A stretch of 64,000 nucleotides of DNA from Bacillus infantis NRRL B-14911 (GTDB lineage: Bacteria; Bacillota; Bacilli; Bacillales; Cytobacillaceae), in the NCBI RefSeq assembly GCF_000473245.1, contig NC_022524.1, positions 1,326,501-1,390,500 on the forward strand, given 5' to 3'. The position numbers were made by a program, and so were the translations under genes. How positions within the stretch are numbered: the stretch's first letter is position 1; each line of letters begins with the position of its first letter. Below the pieces are notes generated by a model, which did not search any database, was not told where the DNA came from, and worked only from the letters and a program-made list of their open reading frames with translations. This document shows positions 44,666 through 54,058 of this stretch, piece after piece.

Positions 44666-44681
44666 TATATTAAAGCGCTTT

Positions 44682-44712
44682 AAAGCCCTAAACTAAGGGC
44701 TTTCTGTTTTTT
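44682..44712 (+). terminator. Terminator of yjaZ
   Basis: AAAGCCCT and AGGGCTTT form an 8-bp stem followed by CTG and six T residues. Confidence 0.75.
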
Positions 44713-44748
44713 CTGAAATAATGAAAGTTAATAAATTTTAAAAAAATC

Positions 44749-44777
44749 TTGCAATTGTAATAAATCTGTAATAGTAT
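44749..44777 (+). promoter_or_regulatory. Sigma-A promoter of the app operon
   Basis: TTGCAA (44749-44754), a 17-base spacer and TAGTAT (44772-44777), 54 bases before appD. Confidence 0.65.
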
Positions 44778-44830
44778 TTTAATCAAATACAATGAATTAA
44801 CAGACAATTCAAAAAGGTAAGAGGTGTCCC

Positions 44831-45856
44831 ATGAGCTTTAAATCACACTCCAATTCAGATGCACCTTTGCTAGAGGTGAATAATTTAGAGACTGCTTTTT
44901 CTATCGATGGAAAATACTACAATGCAGTCGATAATGTGTCTTTCAAAGTCAAGCCGCGCCAGGTAGTAGGCATCGTAGGGGAATCCGGCTGCGGTAAATC
45001 GGTCATGAGCCTTTCCGTCATGAAGCTGCTTCCGAAGGGGATCGGCAAAATCAAATCAGGAGAGGTCGTCTTCGATGGGGTTCACCTCGAAGACATGGGT
45101 GAACGCCAGATCAATAAAATACGGGGCAAGGATATCGCAATGATCTTCCAAGAGCCGATGACCTCGCTCAACCCGGTGTTTTCAATAGGGTTCCAGCTGC
45201 AGGAAGTGCTCTTCAACCATATGAAATTATCAAAAAAAGAAGCCAGGCAAAAAAGCATCGCACTCCTGAAGAGCGTTGGCATCTCCCGTCCGGAAAAAAT
45301 AGTTGATGAGTATCCTCACCAGCTGTCCGGAGGAATGAGGCAGAGGGTTATGATCGCCATGGCGATTGCCTGCCAGCCGAAGCTTCTGATTGCAGATGAG
45401 CCGACCACTGCCCTGGATGTAACCGTACAAGCCCAGATCCTTGAGCTCCTGAAAGAAATACAGGAAGTAAATGATATGTCCATCATCCTGATCACGCATG
45501 ATCTCGGGGTAGTGGCAGAAATGTGCGATGACGTCTTTGTCATGTACGCAGGAAGAATTGTAGAGCGCACAGATGTCGACACACTCTTCCATAACCCGAA
45601 GCATCCATATACAGAGCTGCTGATGGGCGCCATCCCGAAAATGGATGAAGAAGTCGAATCGCTAAGCACCATAAAGGGGATTGTCCCATCACTGAAAAAC
45701 ATGCCTAAAACGGGATGCAAGTTTGCAGCCAGGTGCCCAAAGGCAATGCCGGAATGTACTGCCGTCACCCCGCTGCTGGCTGAAAATGAAGATGGGCATG
45801 AGGTAGCATGCCTGCTCTATGAAACTAGCAGGCCGAAAGAAGGAGTGACATTATAA
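44831..45856 (+). CDS. appD: Oligopeptide ABC transporter ATPase AppD
   Basis: A 341-residue ATPase. Walker A is [16 protein letters not shown] near residue 50, the signature is QLSGGMRQRVMIAMA near 165, Walker B LLIADEPTTALDVT near 185. The C-terminal extension PKTGCKFAARCPKAMPEC is typical of oligopeptide transporter ATPases and carries a Cys cluster. It energises import of peptides with AppF. AGAGGTG precedes the ATG. It opens the appDFABC operon. Confidence 0.95.
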   Translation: MSFKSHSNSDAPLLEVNNLETAFSIDGKYYNAVDNVSFKVKPRQVVGIVGESGCGKSVMSLSVMKLLPKGIGKIKSGEVVFDGVHLEDMGERQINKIRGKDIAMIFQEPMTSLNPVFSIGFQLQEVLFNHMKLSKKEARQKSIALLKSVGISRPEKIVDEYPHQLSGGMRQRVMIAMAIACQPKLLIADEPTTALDVTVQAQILELLKEIQEVNDMSIILITHDLGVVAEMCDDVFVMYAGRIVERTDVDTLFHNPKHPYTELLMGAIPKMDEEVESLSTIKGIVPSLKNMPKTGCKFAARCPKAMPECTAVTPLLAENEDGHEVACLLYETSRPKEGVTL

Positions 45857-46869
45857 TGACGACAGCAACAACATCCCCGGCACTGAAAAAAGACAAAAGC
45901 GCCAATGAAACGCTGCTTGAAGTCAAGAATCTGAAAACCTACTATCCTATCAAGGGCGGAATCCTGAGAAGGACAGTAGCTGCCGTTAAAGCAGTAGACG
46001 ATGTATCTTTTGAAATCAAAAAAGGCGAGACTCTCGGCCTTGTCGGCGAGTCCGGCTGCGGGAAGTCCACTACAGGAAGGACAATCCTGAGGCTTCTGGA
46101 GCCTACTGAAGGGGAAATCATTTTCGACGGCCAGGATATTACAAATCTCCGCGGAACAACTCTCAGGAAGATTCGCAAGGATTTCCAGATGGTCTTCCAG
46201 GATCCATATGCTTCCCTGAACCCGATGATGATGGTAGGCCATCTTATATCCGAGCCGATCCGCAACTATACAAAACGTTCAGAAAAGGACCTGAAGCCTG
46301 AGGTCATGGAACTTCTGGCAAGGGTAGGCCTTCCGGAAGATGCCTATTATAAATATCCGCACGAATTCTCCGGCGGCCAGAGGCAGCGGATCGGAATCGC
46401 GCGGGCCCTGGCACTGAAGCCTAAGCTCATCATCGCAGATGAACCGGTCTCCGCCCTGGATGTATCAGTCCAGTCCCAGGTGCTGAACCTTTTGAAAGAG
46501 CTTCAGGAAGAGTTTGACCTTACTTTCCTCTTCATTGCCCACGACCTTAGCGTCGTGAAGCATATGAGCGACCGGATTGGCGTCATGTACCTCGGCGGCC
46601 TTGTTGAAGTAGCAGATAAGTCCAGTTTATATGCAGAGCCGCTGCACCCGTATACACAGGCTCTGATCTCGGCTATCCCTGAGGCTGATCCGCGCAAAAA
46701 GAAAGACCGGATCATCCTTGAAGGCGATGTCCCAAGCCCGATCGACCCGCCTTCCGGCTGCACATTCCATCCGCGCTGTGCACACGCAATGCCGGAGTGC
46801 TCGAAGATCAAGCCTCAATTAAAGGAGGTGAAGCCTGGACATAGGGTTGCATGTCACTTATATAACTAA
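45856..46869 (+). CDS. appF: Oligopeptide ABC transporter ATPase AppF
   Basis: A 337-residue ATPase partner of AppD. Walker A is [16 protein letters not shown] near residue 64, the signature [15 protein letters not shown] near 175, Walker [17 protein letters not shown]. The C-terminal Cys-rich segment is [14 protein letters not shown]. The ATG shares its A with the appD stop, and AAGGAG lies just upstream. Confidence 0.95.
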   Translation: MTTATTSPALKKDKSANETLLEVKNLKTYYPIKGGILRRTVAAVKAVDDVSFEIKKGETLGLVGESGCGKSTTGRTILRLLEPTEGEIIFDGQDITNLRGTTLRKIRKDFQMVFQDPYASLNPMMMVGHLISEPIRNYTKRSEKDLKPEVMELLARVGLPEDAYYKYPHEFSGGQRQRIGIARALALKPKLIIADEPVSALDVSVQSQVLNLLKELQEEFDLTFLFIAHDLSVVKHMSDRIGVMYLGGLVEVADKSSLYAEPLHPYTQALISAIPEADPRKKKDRIILEGDVPSPIDPPSGCTFHPRCAHAMPECSKIKPQLKEVKPGHRVACHLYN

Positions 46870-46918
46870 AGCTTGGCCATTTTGAAAAAAAAGAACCGAT
46901 AATTATGGGGGGAAAACG

Positions 46919-48652
46919 ATGAAGAAATCAGCATTTTGGCTATTTTCAGTCCTGCTGGTAATGTCCATGTTCCTTGCTGCCTGCTCCGGAAATGAGAATA
47001 CTTCAGGCGAAGATACAGGGAAAAAAGACGACGGCAAAGATGCAGAAACAACTGAAGTAGAAGGCGGAAAAGTAACATTTGGTTATACTCAGGCGTTTAA
47101 AGGCGTTTTATCTTATGCCTATTATGAAGGGGAAGACGATGCAAATGCCCTTCAGTTCATGCACGAAGGAATGGTTGCTTACAATGATGAGCTGCAGCCG
47201 ATCCCTAACCTTGCTGAATGGACTTTCAATGAAGACAACACTGTTGTAACTTTCAAGTTGAAAGACGGCGTAAAATGGCATGACGGCGAACCATTGACTG
47301 CTGAAGATATGGAATATGCCTGGTACCTGATCGCAGATCCTACATATGAGGGAGCACGTTTCGCAAACGTGGCGATGATTAAGGGTGCACAGGAATACAA
47401 AGATGGAAAAGCTGACACGATTGAAGGTATCAAGGTTATTGATGACCTGACAGTAGAAGTTACAGTTACAGAACCTTCTGTCAACCTGATTGACAACATC
47501 TGGTCTATTCCAGAACCAAAGCATTATTATGGAGATATTTCTTCTAAAGAACTTCCTGACTCTGACCAAGTCCGTAAAAACCCGATTGGTGTCGGGCCGT
47601 TTAAAGTAACGAACATCGTTCCTGGCGAAATGATTGAATATGAGCGTAATGATGATTATTGGAGAGGCCCTGCCAAGCTTGACGGCGTTGTCTACAAAAT
47701 CATTGATCCATCCCTTGCTGCCGGCCTGATCGAAAACGGCGAAGTGGATGTTATCCAGGCTCCTTCTGACCAGTGGGGACAAATTAAAGAACTTGGCAAT
47801 ATCAACCCTGTAACAATCGATGCTATGTCTTACAGCTATATCGGTATCGACCAGGGACGCTATGATGCAAAATCAGGAAAAGTTGTAATGGATAACCCTA
47901 AATTCTCTGACAAGCGCGTGCGCCAGGCATTGGTTTATGCACTGGACCGCCAAGCTTATATCGATGCTTTCACAAACGGTTTAGGTAAACCGCTTAACGT
48001 TCCATTCCCGTCCGTTTCATGGGCTAAGATCGACGATTCAGAAATCAACACTTATGACTATGATCCAGAAAAGGCAAAGAGCCTGTTGGATGAAGCCGGC
48101 TATAAAGATGTGGACGGCGACGGATTCCGTGAAGATCCAGACGGAAAGCCTTTCTCTATCAACTTCGATGCGATGGCAAGTGCTGAAACTTCTGAAGCGC
48201 GTGCTCAGTTCATTCTTCAATCTTGGGGTGAAGTTGGAGTCAAGGCTCAGCTTAACGGCGGTTCCCTGAAAGACTTCAACCTGTTCTATGACACTATCGA
48301 AGCAGATGATCCATCTGTTGAAACTTTCCATGGTGCATGGGGACTTTCATATGATCCAGATCCATCCGGCATTTGGCTGTCAACTGACAAGTGGAATATG
48401 TGGCGCTGGTTGAATGAAGAATCCGATGCGCTTATCAAGAAGGGTGTTCAATTCCCTGAAGATAAAAACCAGGATGTTATCGAATACCGTAAAGAAGTAT
48501 ACAACGAGTGGCAGAAACTTGTTAACGAAGAGCTTCCTGTAATCTTCTTCGACCAAAGGGAAGATGCATGGGCAATCAACAAACGTGTTGGCGGAGTCAA
48601 AGTAACTCCAGGCGGCACAGATGAGTTCTACAACTGGCACATTGTTGAGTAA
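46919..48652 (+). CDS. appA: Oligopeptide-binding lipoprotein AppA
   Basis: A 577-residue family-5 solute-binding protein. The lipoprotein signal is MKKSAFWLFSVLLVMS then MFLAAC with the lipidated Cys near residue 22, followed by a low-complexity G/K/D-rich linker. VTFKLKDGVKWHDGEPLTA near residue 115 is the family signature. It captures peptides outside the membrane. Codon choice is smoother than in neighbours, in line with strong expression. GGGGGG-like GGGGGGAAA precedes the ATG. Confidence 0.94.
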   Translation: MKKSAFWLFSVLLVMSMFLAACSGNENTSGEDTGKKDDGKDAETTEVEGGKVTFGYTQAFKGVLSYAYYEGEDDANALQFMHEGMVAYNDELQPIPNLAEWTFNEDNTVVTFKLKDGVKWHDGEPLTAEDMEYAWYLIADPTYEGARFANVAMIKGAQEYKDGKADTIEGIKVIDDLTVEVTVTEPSVNLIDNIWSIPEPKHYYGDISSKELPDSDQVRKNPIGVGPFKVTNIVPGEMIEYERNDDYWRGPAKLDGVVYKIIDPSLAAGLIENGEVDVIQAPSDQWGQIKELGNINPVTIDAMSYSYIGIDQGRYDAKSGKVVMDNPKFSDKRVRQALVYALDRQAYIDAFTNGLGKPLNVPFPSVSWAKIDDSEINTYDYDPEKAKSLLDEAGYKDVDGDGFREDPDGKPFSINFDAMASAETSEARAQFILQSWGEVGVKAQLNGGSLKDFNLFYDTIEADDPSVETFHGAWGLSYDPDPSGIWLSTDKWNMWRWLNEESDALIKKGVQFPEDKNQDVIEYRKEVYNEWQKLVNEELPVIFFDQREDAWAINKRVGGVKVTPGGTDEFYNWHIVE

Positions 48653-48685
48653 TAAGAAATAAGGTTTAGATAAGGGGAATGGAGT

Positions 48686-49651
48686 ATGCTGCAATACACA
48701 ATCCGAAGACTTATAGGTATGATCCCAATAATTTTCCTTATCTCCATTGTGGTGTTTACCCTGGCAAAGCTTATGCCAGGGGACGCCCTCTCTGGAAAAA
48801 TCGACCCGCTAAATTCCGATCCGGAATATATCGAGGAAATGCGTGAAAAGATGGGCTTGAATGACCCAATCCATACACAGTATTTCCGCTGGATAGGCGG
48901 AGTGGTTCAAGGGGATTTTGGGGATTCATTCATCCATAAGCGCGATGTAATGGAATTGATCGGCGACAGGCTGCCGAACACAGTTTTCTTAGGTTTTACT
49001 TCACTCATGATTACGTATATTCTAGCTTTTATGATGGGCAGGTTCTCAGGCAGATTTGCCTACAGTCCAGGAGATTATCTAATATCAGGAATAAACTATT
49101 TGGCCTTGGCCATTCCAAGCTTTGTTGCAGCCCTAGTGGCGATTTACGTTTTCTCTTTCCAGCTGGGATGGGTCCCGGCGACTGGAAGTATCGGTTCAGG
49201 CGTTGAACCAGGATCTTTTGAATATTATTTGAGTAAAATCAAGCATACAATTCTTCCTGCGCTTGTATTGGGCACCATGGCTACGGCTGGATATACCCAG
49301 TTCCTGCGCAATGATATGATCGAAAGCTCTCGCAAAGATTATGTTCGTACAGCCAGAGCAAAGGGTACGAAAGAATCCGCGATTTATAATAAGCATATCC
49401 TCAGAAATTCGGTCATTCCGATTATTACACTGCTGGGCTTTGACATTGCAGGTCTTTTCGGGGGAGCTATTATTACCGAAACCATTTTTACATATCCGGG
49501 AATCGGATACCTGTTTGTAGAATCAGTAAACTCACGTGATTATTCCGTTATGATGGCCATCACCATGATGCTGACCATCCTGACGCTTATTGGAAATTTA
49601 GTGGCAGATATACTATATGGAATAGTAGATCCGCGCATACGTTTAAGTTAG
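48686..49651 (+). CDS. appB: Oligopeptide ABC transporter permease AppB
   Basis: A 321-residue membrane protein with six helices, the N-terminal MLQYTIRRLIGMIPIIF typical of DppB/OppB proteins and the coupling loop YVRTARAKGTKESAIYNKHILRNS near residue 222. TIFTYPGIGYLFVESVNSRD follows. GGGGAATGG precedes the ATG. It pairs with AppC to form the channel. Confidence 0.95.
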   Translation: MLQYTIRRLIGMIPIIFLISIVVFTLAKLMPGDALSGKIDPLNSDPEYIEEMREKMGLNDPIHTQYFRWIGGVVQGDFGDSFIHKRDVMELIGDRLPNTVFLGFTSLMITYILAFMMGRFSGRFAYSPGDYLISGINYLALAIPSFVAALVAIYVFSFQLGWVPATGSIGSGVEPGSFEYYLSKIKHTILPALVLGTMATAGYTQFLRNDMIESSRKDYVRTARAKGTKESAIYNKHILRNSVIPIITLLGFDIAGLFGGAIITETIFTYPGIGYLFVESVNSRDYSVMMAITMMLTILTLIGNLVADILYGIVDPRIRLS

Positions 49652-49664
49652 GTAGGTGAGAGTT

Positions 49665-50585
49665 ATGGAACCAACAATTTCGCAGCAAAGTACAACGGCT
49701 ATTGAGGAGCCTGTAAAGCCTCCCAAGAGCCAGTCGCCATGGGCTCTCGCCCGCAGGAAATTTTTAAAGAATAAACTTGCCATGATCAGTCTCTGCTATC
49801 TTGTGCTCATCGTCTTAGTATCAATATTTGCCGAGCCGCTGTCCATGCCGATTGAGGAAACGGCTAAGCTGAATTTGACTGAAATCAGCAAAGAGCCTTC
49901 AGCAGAACACTATTTTGGCACAGATAAGTCTGGGAGAGATGTATTTGCCAGGACCCTCCATGGCGGAAAAACGTCATTGACTCTTGCTTTCTCCATCACC
50001 ATTTCGGTAGTGGTGATTGGAACGATCGTAGGAGCCACAGCCGGATTCTTCGGAGGCTGGGTTGACAATGTGCTTATGCGCTTCACCGACTTTATGATGA
50101 ACTTTCCGTTCCTGCTTTTCGTCATCGTGCTAAAGTCTATTTTCATAGAATCAAGTACAGCTACACTCATCTTCGTCATTAGTGTGCTGAGCTGGACCGG
50201 AATAGCCCGTCTGGTGCGAAGCAAGGTAATGGTAGAGAAAGAAAACGAGTATATCATGAGTTCCATCTCTATCGGCTGTTCGTCAGTTACAACGATCTTC
50301 AAGCATCTATTGCCGAATGTAATGTCTACCATTATTGTACAGGCTACATTGACACTTGCTGCCATGATCGTGGCGGAAACTGGCTTAAGCTTCCTCGGCT
50401 TCGGTGTACCGATGAACATTCCGAGCTGGGGCAATATGCTTCAGGATGCAAGAAGTCCGGATGTATTGACCAGCAAGTGGTGGATATGGATACCGCCCGC
50501 AACGGTTCTGACACTGACAATACTATCAATCAACTTCGTTGGCGAGGGTCTGAAGGACGCATTTAACCCTAAGTCAAATAGATAA
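49665..50585 (+). CDS. appC: Oligopeptide ABC transporter permease AppC
   Basis: A 306-residue permease with the DppC/OppC N-terminal segment ALARRKFLKNKLAMISL near residue 30, HYFGTDKSGRDVFAR near 87 and the loop YIMSSISIGCSSVTTIFKHLLPN near 200. I chose ATG 49665 because AGGTGAG lies just before it; a GTG at 49656 would overlap that site. It ends the app operon and is followed by two hairpins with T runs. Confidence 0.95.
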   Translation: MEPTISQQSTTAIEEPVKPPKSQSPWALARRKFLKNKLAMISLCYLVLIVLVSIFAEPLSMPIEETAKLNLTEISKEPSAEHYFGTDKSGRDVFARTLHGGKTSLTLAFSITISVVVIGTIVGATAGFFGGWVDNVLMRFTDFMMNFPFLLFVIVLKSIFIESSTATLIFVISVLSWTGIARLVRSKVMVEKENEYIMSSISIGCSSVTTIFKHLLPNVMSTIIVQATLTLAAMIVAETGLSFLGFGVPMNIPSWGNMLQDARSPDVLTSKWWIWIPPATVLTLTILSINFVGEGLKDAFNPKSNR

Positions 50586-50611
50586 TGCGGCTGGCATCAG
50601 CCGGAACCATA

Positions 50612-50686
50612 AAGGGCGAGACACTTCAGGTGCTCACCCTTTTTTAATGAAATCCGCAATTAAAGATCCTTTTGGGGGTCTTTTTT
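50612..50686 (+). terminator. Two tandem terminators after the app operon
   Basis: The first hairpin pairs AGGGCGAG...GTGCTCACCCT ahead of TTTTTT (50612-50646). The second pairs AAGATCC with GGGGTCTT ahead of TTTTTT (50662-50686). Confidence 0.75.
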
Positions 50687-50753
50687 GTTTTTGTCGTATG
50701 ATTTAACGCTTTCTATCATATATATGTAAAAAAACAAGAGAGCAGGAGTATAT

Positions 50754-50786
50754 ATGGGACAAGCCAGAAGGGATCCAGCCCAATGA
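50754..50786 (+). CDS. Candidate 10-residue leader micro-ORF
   Basis: ATG 50754 follows AGCAGGAG at good spacing and encodes MGQARRDPAQ. Its TGA overlaps the ATG of the next small membrane gene (ATGA). The downstream gene has no strong ribosome site of its own, so the micro-ORF may deliver ribosomes to it. Confidence 0.4.
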   Translation: MGQARRDPAQ

Positions 50787-50995
50787 TCTTCAGGCTGTTT
50801 ATTTTTATTACTGGTTTTGGACTGGCTGTAGCAGGCGGGATCAGCTCGGTGGCTTATTTAAATCTCTTAATTGCCGGGCATGAATTGAGTGACTATTTTT
50901 CATACATTCTTAAAAGGCCTGAGTGCGGCCTGCTCCCGGCCGGCATTGTCATTATTACAGTGGCCATATACTTTCCGCAGGGAACTGAGGAGTAA
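50783..50995 (+). CDS. Small two-helix membrane protein
   Basis: A 70-residue hydrophobic protein. Two membrane segments are visible: IFRLFIFITGFGLAVAGGIS and LLPAGIVIITVAIYF. A short polar loop lies between them. The start overlaps the stop of a 10-codon leader frame. It lies between the app operon and yjbA. I do not recognise the family with certainty; the function is unknown. Confidence 0.7.
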   Translation: MIFRLFIFITGFGLAVAGGISSVAYLNLLIAGHELSDYFSYILKRPECGLLPAGIVIITVAIYFPQGTEE

Positions 50996-51077
50996 ACTGT
51001 TGCACGTGGAGGAATAAATTAACTATTTCCTGTTCATACTGAGTGACAAATAGTTACTTGAAGTGAGGGGTTATAAG

Positions 51078-51824
51078 ATGTTGTATCTTCATGATGTATG
51101 GGTGAACTGGTTTGAAGGAGAAGAAAACGGATATAATGTATGCCACTTTCATGAATGGAGAAAAGATGACAGTGTGGAATTGCTTGATCAGGTCCCATTG
51201 TTAAAGGTAGAGCCGCTCCTTTTCAACTACATAGAAAACGACTTATCAGAACTGCCGCAACAGCTGCTGAACGACATCTACCAAAAAGCATATTTGCGAA
51301 AAAACCACGAACGGACACAGCTTGATTACTGTTTTGTCGTCTCCGACGGTTCAGGCATATTGGCAGTCGATACGATCAGCTATAATATACCCATCCGCAA
51401 AAGCCGGCTGATTCCAAGGCAGGAGCAGCTTGCTTACGAAATGCTTGATAATCAGGAAACCATCCAATATGCATTTAACGACCAATCCTGTTTAAAGGAT
51501 TTTCACATCCTTTCGCCAGCCCCGGAAATGATGAACGGCCTTACCAGAAAAGAAAGGCAGCTGAAGCAGCTGCTCTTTATGGCTCTTGATCAGCTTCATT
51601 CATCTGGGAATACAGCTGAAATCCGCTATTGGTATACAGAGTGGAATCCAGAGAAATATACTATAATCCAGCAGCTGGAATTCGAACAGGCCTGGAAGTC
51701 ACTGTATGAGGAAACGAAGCTGGGATGGTCAGGAAAACATGAAGCTTTTTGCGAAAATATCATTAAAGGGCAGCCATTTTTTGAGAAACTGTGGGAAATG
51801 GAGCATGGCTCGAAAGTGAATTAA
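51078..51824 (+). CDS. yjbA: UPF0736 family protein YjbA
   Basis: A 248-residue cytoplasmic protein beginning [20 protein letters not shown] and containing YHFHEW-like [10 protein letters not shown] and [17 protein letters not shown]. It matches the UPF0736/YjbA family in length and position (between app and trpS). GTGAGGGG precedes ATG 51078; I rejected a longer frame starting at 51063. The function is unknown. Confidence 0.9.
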   Translation: MLYLHDVWVNWFEGEENGYNVCHFHEWRKDDSVELLDQVPLLKVEPLLFNYIENDLSELPQQLLNDIYQKAYLRKNHERTQLDYCFVVSDGSGILAVDTISYNIPIRKSRLIPRQEQLAYEMLDNQETIQYAFNDQSCLKDFHILSPAPEMMNGLTRKERQLKQLLFMALDQLHSSGNTAEIRYWYTEWNPEKYTIIQQLEFEQAWKSLYEETKLGWSGKHEAFCENIIKGQPFFEKLWEMEHGSKVN

Positions 51825-51894
51825 TATGCATAATTCTATACTGAAGGAAAAAGGAGTATCTTTTTCCTAAAGACCAAATAAAGTTTGAAAACCC

Positions 51895-52025
51895 TGTTGA
51901 TTGGAGTGCAAGGCACGTAGACTCCTGCGGGAAATAGCGGAAGAGTTGAGACCCCGCAACCGCTTGCGGTGAGGAGGCTCAACTCCGCCCCGCGGAAAGC
52001 GAAGTGTCTGGAACGGAAATCAACA
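51895..52025. repeat. 131-bp palindromic dispersed repeat
   Basis: The element is bounded by TGTTGATT (51895-51902) and AATCAACA (52018-52025). Inside it pairs GAGTTGAG (51943-51950) with CTCAACTC (51978-51985) around ACCGC-TT-GCGGT, and TCCTGCGGG with CCCGCGGA. It includes GTAGACTCCTGCGGGA and GAAAGCGAAGTG. From memory, close relatives are very common in Bacillaceae intergenic regions; their function is not known. It lies between convergent yjbA and trpS. Confidence 0.82.
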
Positions 52026-52090
52026 GCCCCATTTAAAGACCTGATTTATGGGGAGAGGGATTACAAAACCATGCCCTCTTTGGTTTAATG

Positions 52091-52121
52091 AAAAAAGGAG
52101 CTGATCACAGCTCCTTTTTTT
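52091..52121. terminator. Bidirectional terminator at the end of trpS
   Basis: GGAGCTG and CAGCTCC around ATCA, flanked by six A and seven T residues, directly after the trpS stop. Confidence 0.88.
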
Positions 52122-52123
52122 CA

Positions 52124-53134
<1,011 letters not shown>

Positions 53135-53185
53135 TCAGCAGACAAAAAGTGAGCCGAAAAAGTGGCGGAAATTCCGCAAAAGACG

Positions 53186-53470
53186 TAAAAAGACCATTCG
53201 TCCCCCTGAAAAATAGGGACGAATGGTCCGCGGTGCCACCCTAAGTGCCTCGGCTGAGGCCTCTTAACCCCGGCTTGCCTGCAGGCCGGGCTTCCCATAA
53301 CGCGGGATACGCCGGAAGCTAATAGGCAGCAGGAAGCAGCCTTTCGCAGCCGGAGCTCTAAAGTCCATTCGATTTGCCGGGATGTTTGTTTCCACCAGCC
53401 ACAAACTCTCTTTAATCCCTGAGCAAATGTACTACTCTTTGTCATTGCTTTATCATCAACAGTATTGGTT
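53186..53470 (-). promoter_or_regulatory. T-box riboswitch of trpS (tryptophan)
   Basis: On the minus strand the core T-box AGGGTGGCACCGCGG is at 53242-53228. The terminator is GACCATTCGTCCC with its complement (53192-53204 and 53216-53228), ending in TTTTT at 53191-53186. Upstream, Stem I contains GAGAGTTTGTGG, and the specifier loop reads GAA-TGG-AC with TGG at 53367-53365, the Trp codon. The T-box bases pair with uncharged tRNA-Trp to allow read-through. Confidence 0.95.
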
Positions 53471-53481
53471 TTATACATTAA

Positions 53482-53509
53482 AATATACCAAAACTGCAGA
53501 AAAAATCAA
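53482..53509 (-). promoter_or_regulatory. Sigma-A promoter of trpS
   Basis: On the minus strand TTGATT (53509-53504), a 16-base spacer and TATATT (53487-53482). The predicted start near 53475 agrees with the 5' end of the T-box. Confidence 0.7.
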
Positions 53510-54058
53510 GGTAATTCGAAATAACACACCTGGAATTCGTATAGGAAAACAAGAAAAATATGGGAAAAATCAAGGTCCAAATAACCTTCGGCAAAAGGGG
53601 AATTAAGAAAAATTTCAAAAAAATTAAAACTAGCAAACTCTTGATTTAAAAGTATTTTTTCGACAATTTTCTCACTATACCCTCCATTGAAAAATAAAAG
53701 CCCCTTGCAAACAAGTTTTAAAATACATATAATAAACGTAACAAATGATTCTTTACGAATCTGTAACATTCTTGCATATAGTTCTGAAAACCTATGGATA
53801 AAGAGACTAGTAGTAAGTTTATAGCTTACAGAATTTTGGCTTATCCTTTTGATTTTTCTCTCGAATTGTCAGAATAGAGGATAATCTTTGTCTTTTGAGT
53901 TATAAGCTTACTTTTTTTGCTGCGCGGATAATCAGTTTATTTTTACAGTTAATTTACTGACTATTTGAGCAATATATCCAAGGCGGACAGTTGTTTATGG
54001 AAGCGTGGACAGATTCCTGCAAAAGGCATTTGTGGAAATTATATAGGGGGGTAACACC
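53510..54058. other. AT-rich region upstream of oppA
   Basis: About 550 bases with no credible gene. It should hold the oppA promoter, but I find no clear hexamer pair. A CodY-like box with four mismatches (AATTGTCAGAATAGA, 53874-53888) is weak. Related GTAAG(T/C)TTATA stretches occur in both orientations near 53814 and 53902. Confidence 0.5.

Noticed and set aside
53506-53769. An 87-codon minus-strand frame before oppA
   Set aside because: It is AT-rich, overlaps the trpS promoter, lacks a ribosome site and looks like random Phe/Leu-rich translation.
53874-53888. CodY box upstream of oppA
   Set aside because: Only 11 of 15 positions match and it is not clearly placed relative to a promoter; not strong enough to claim.
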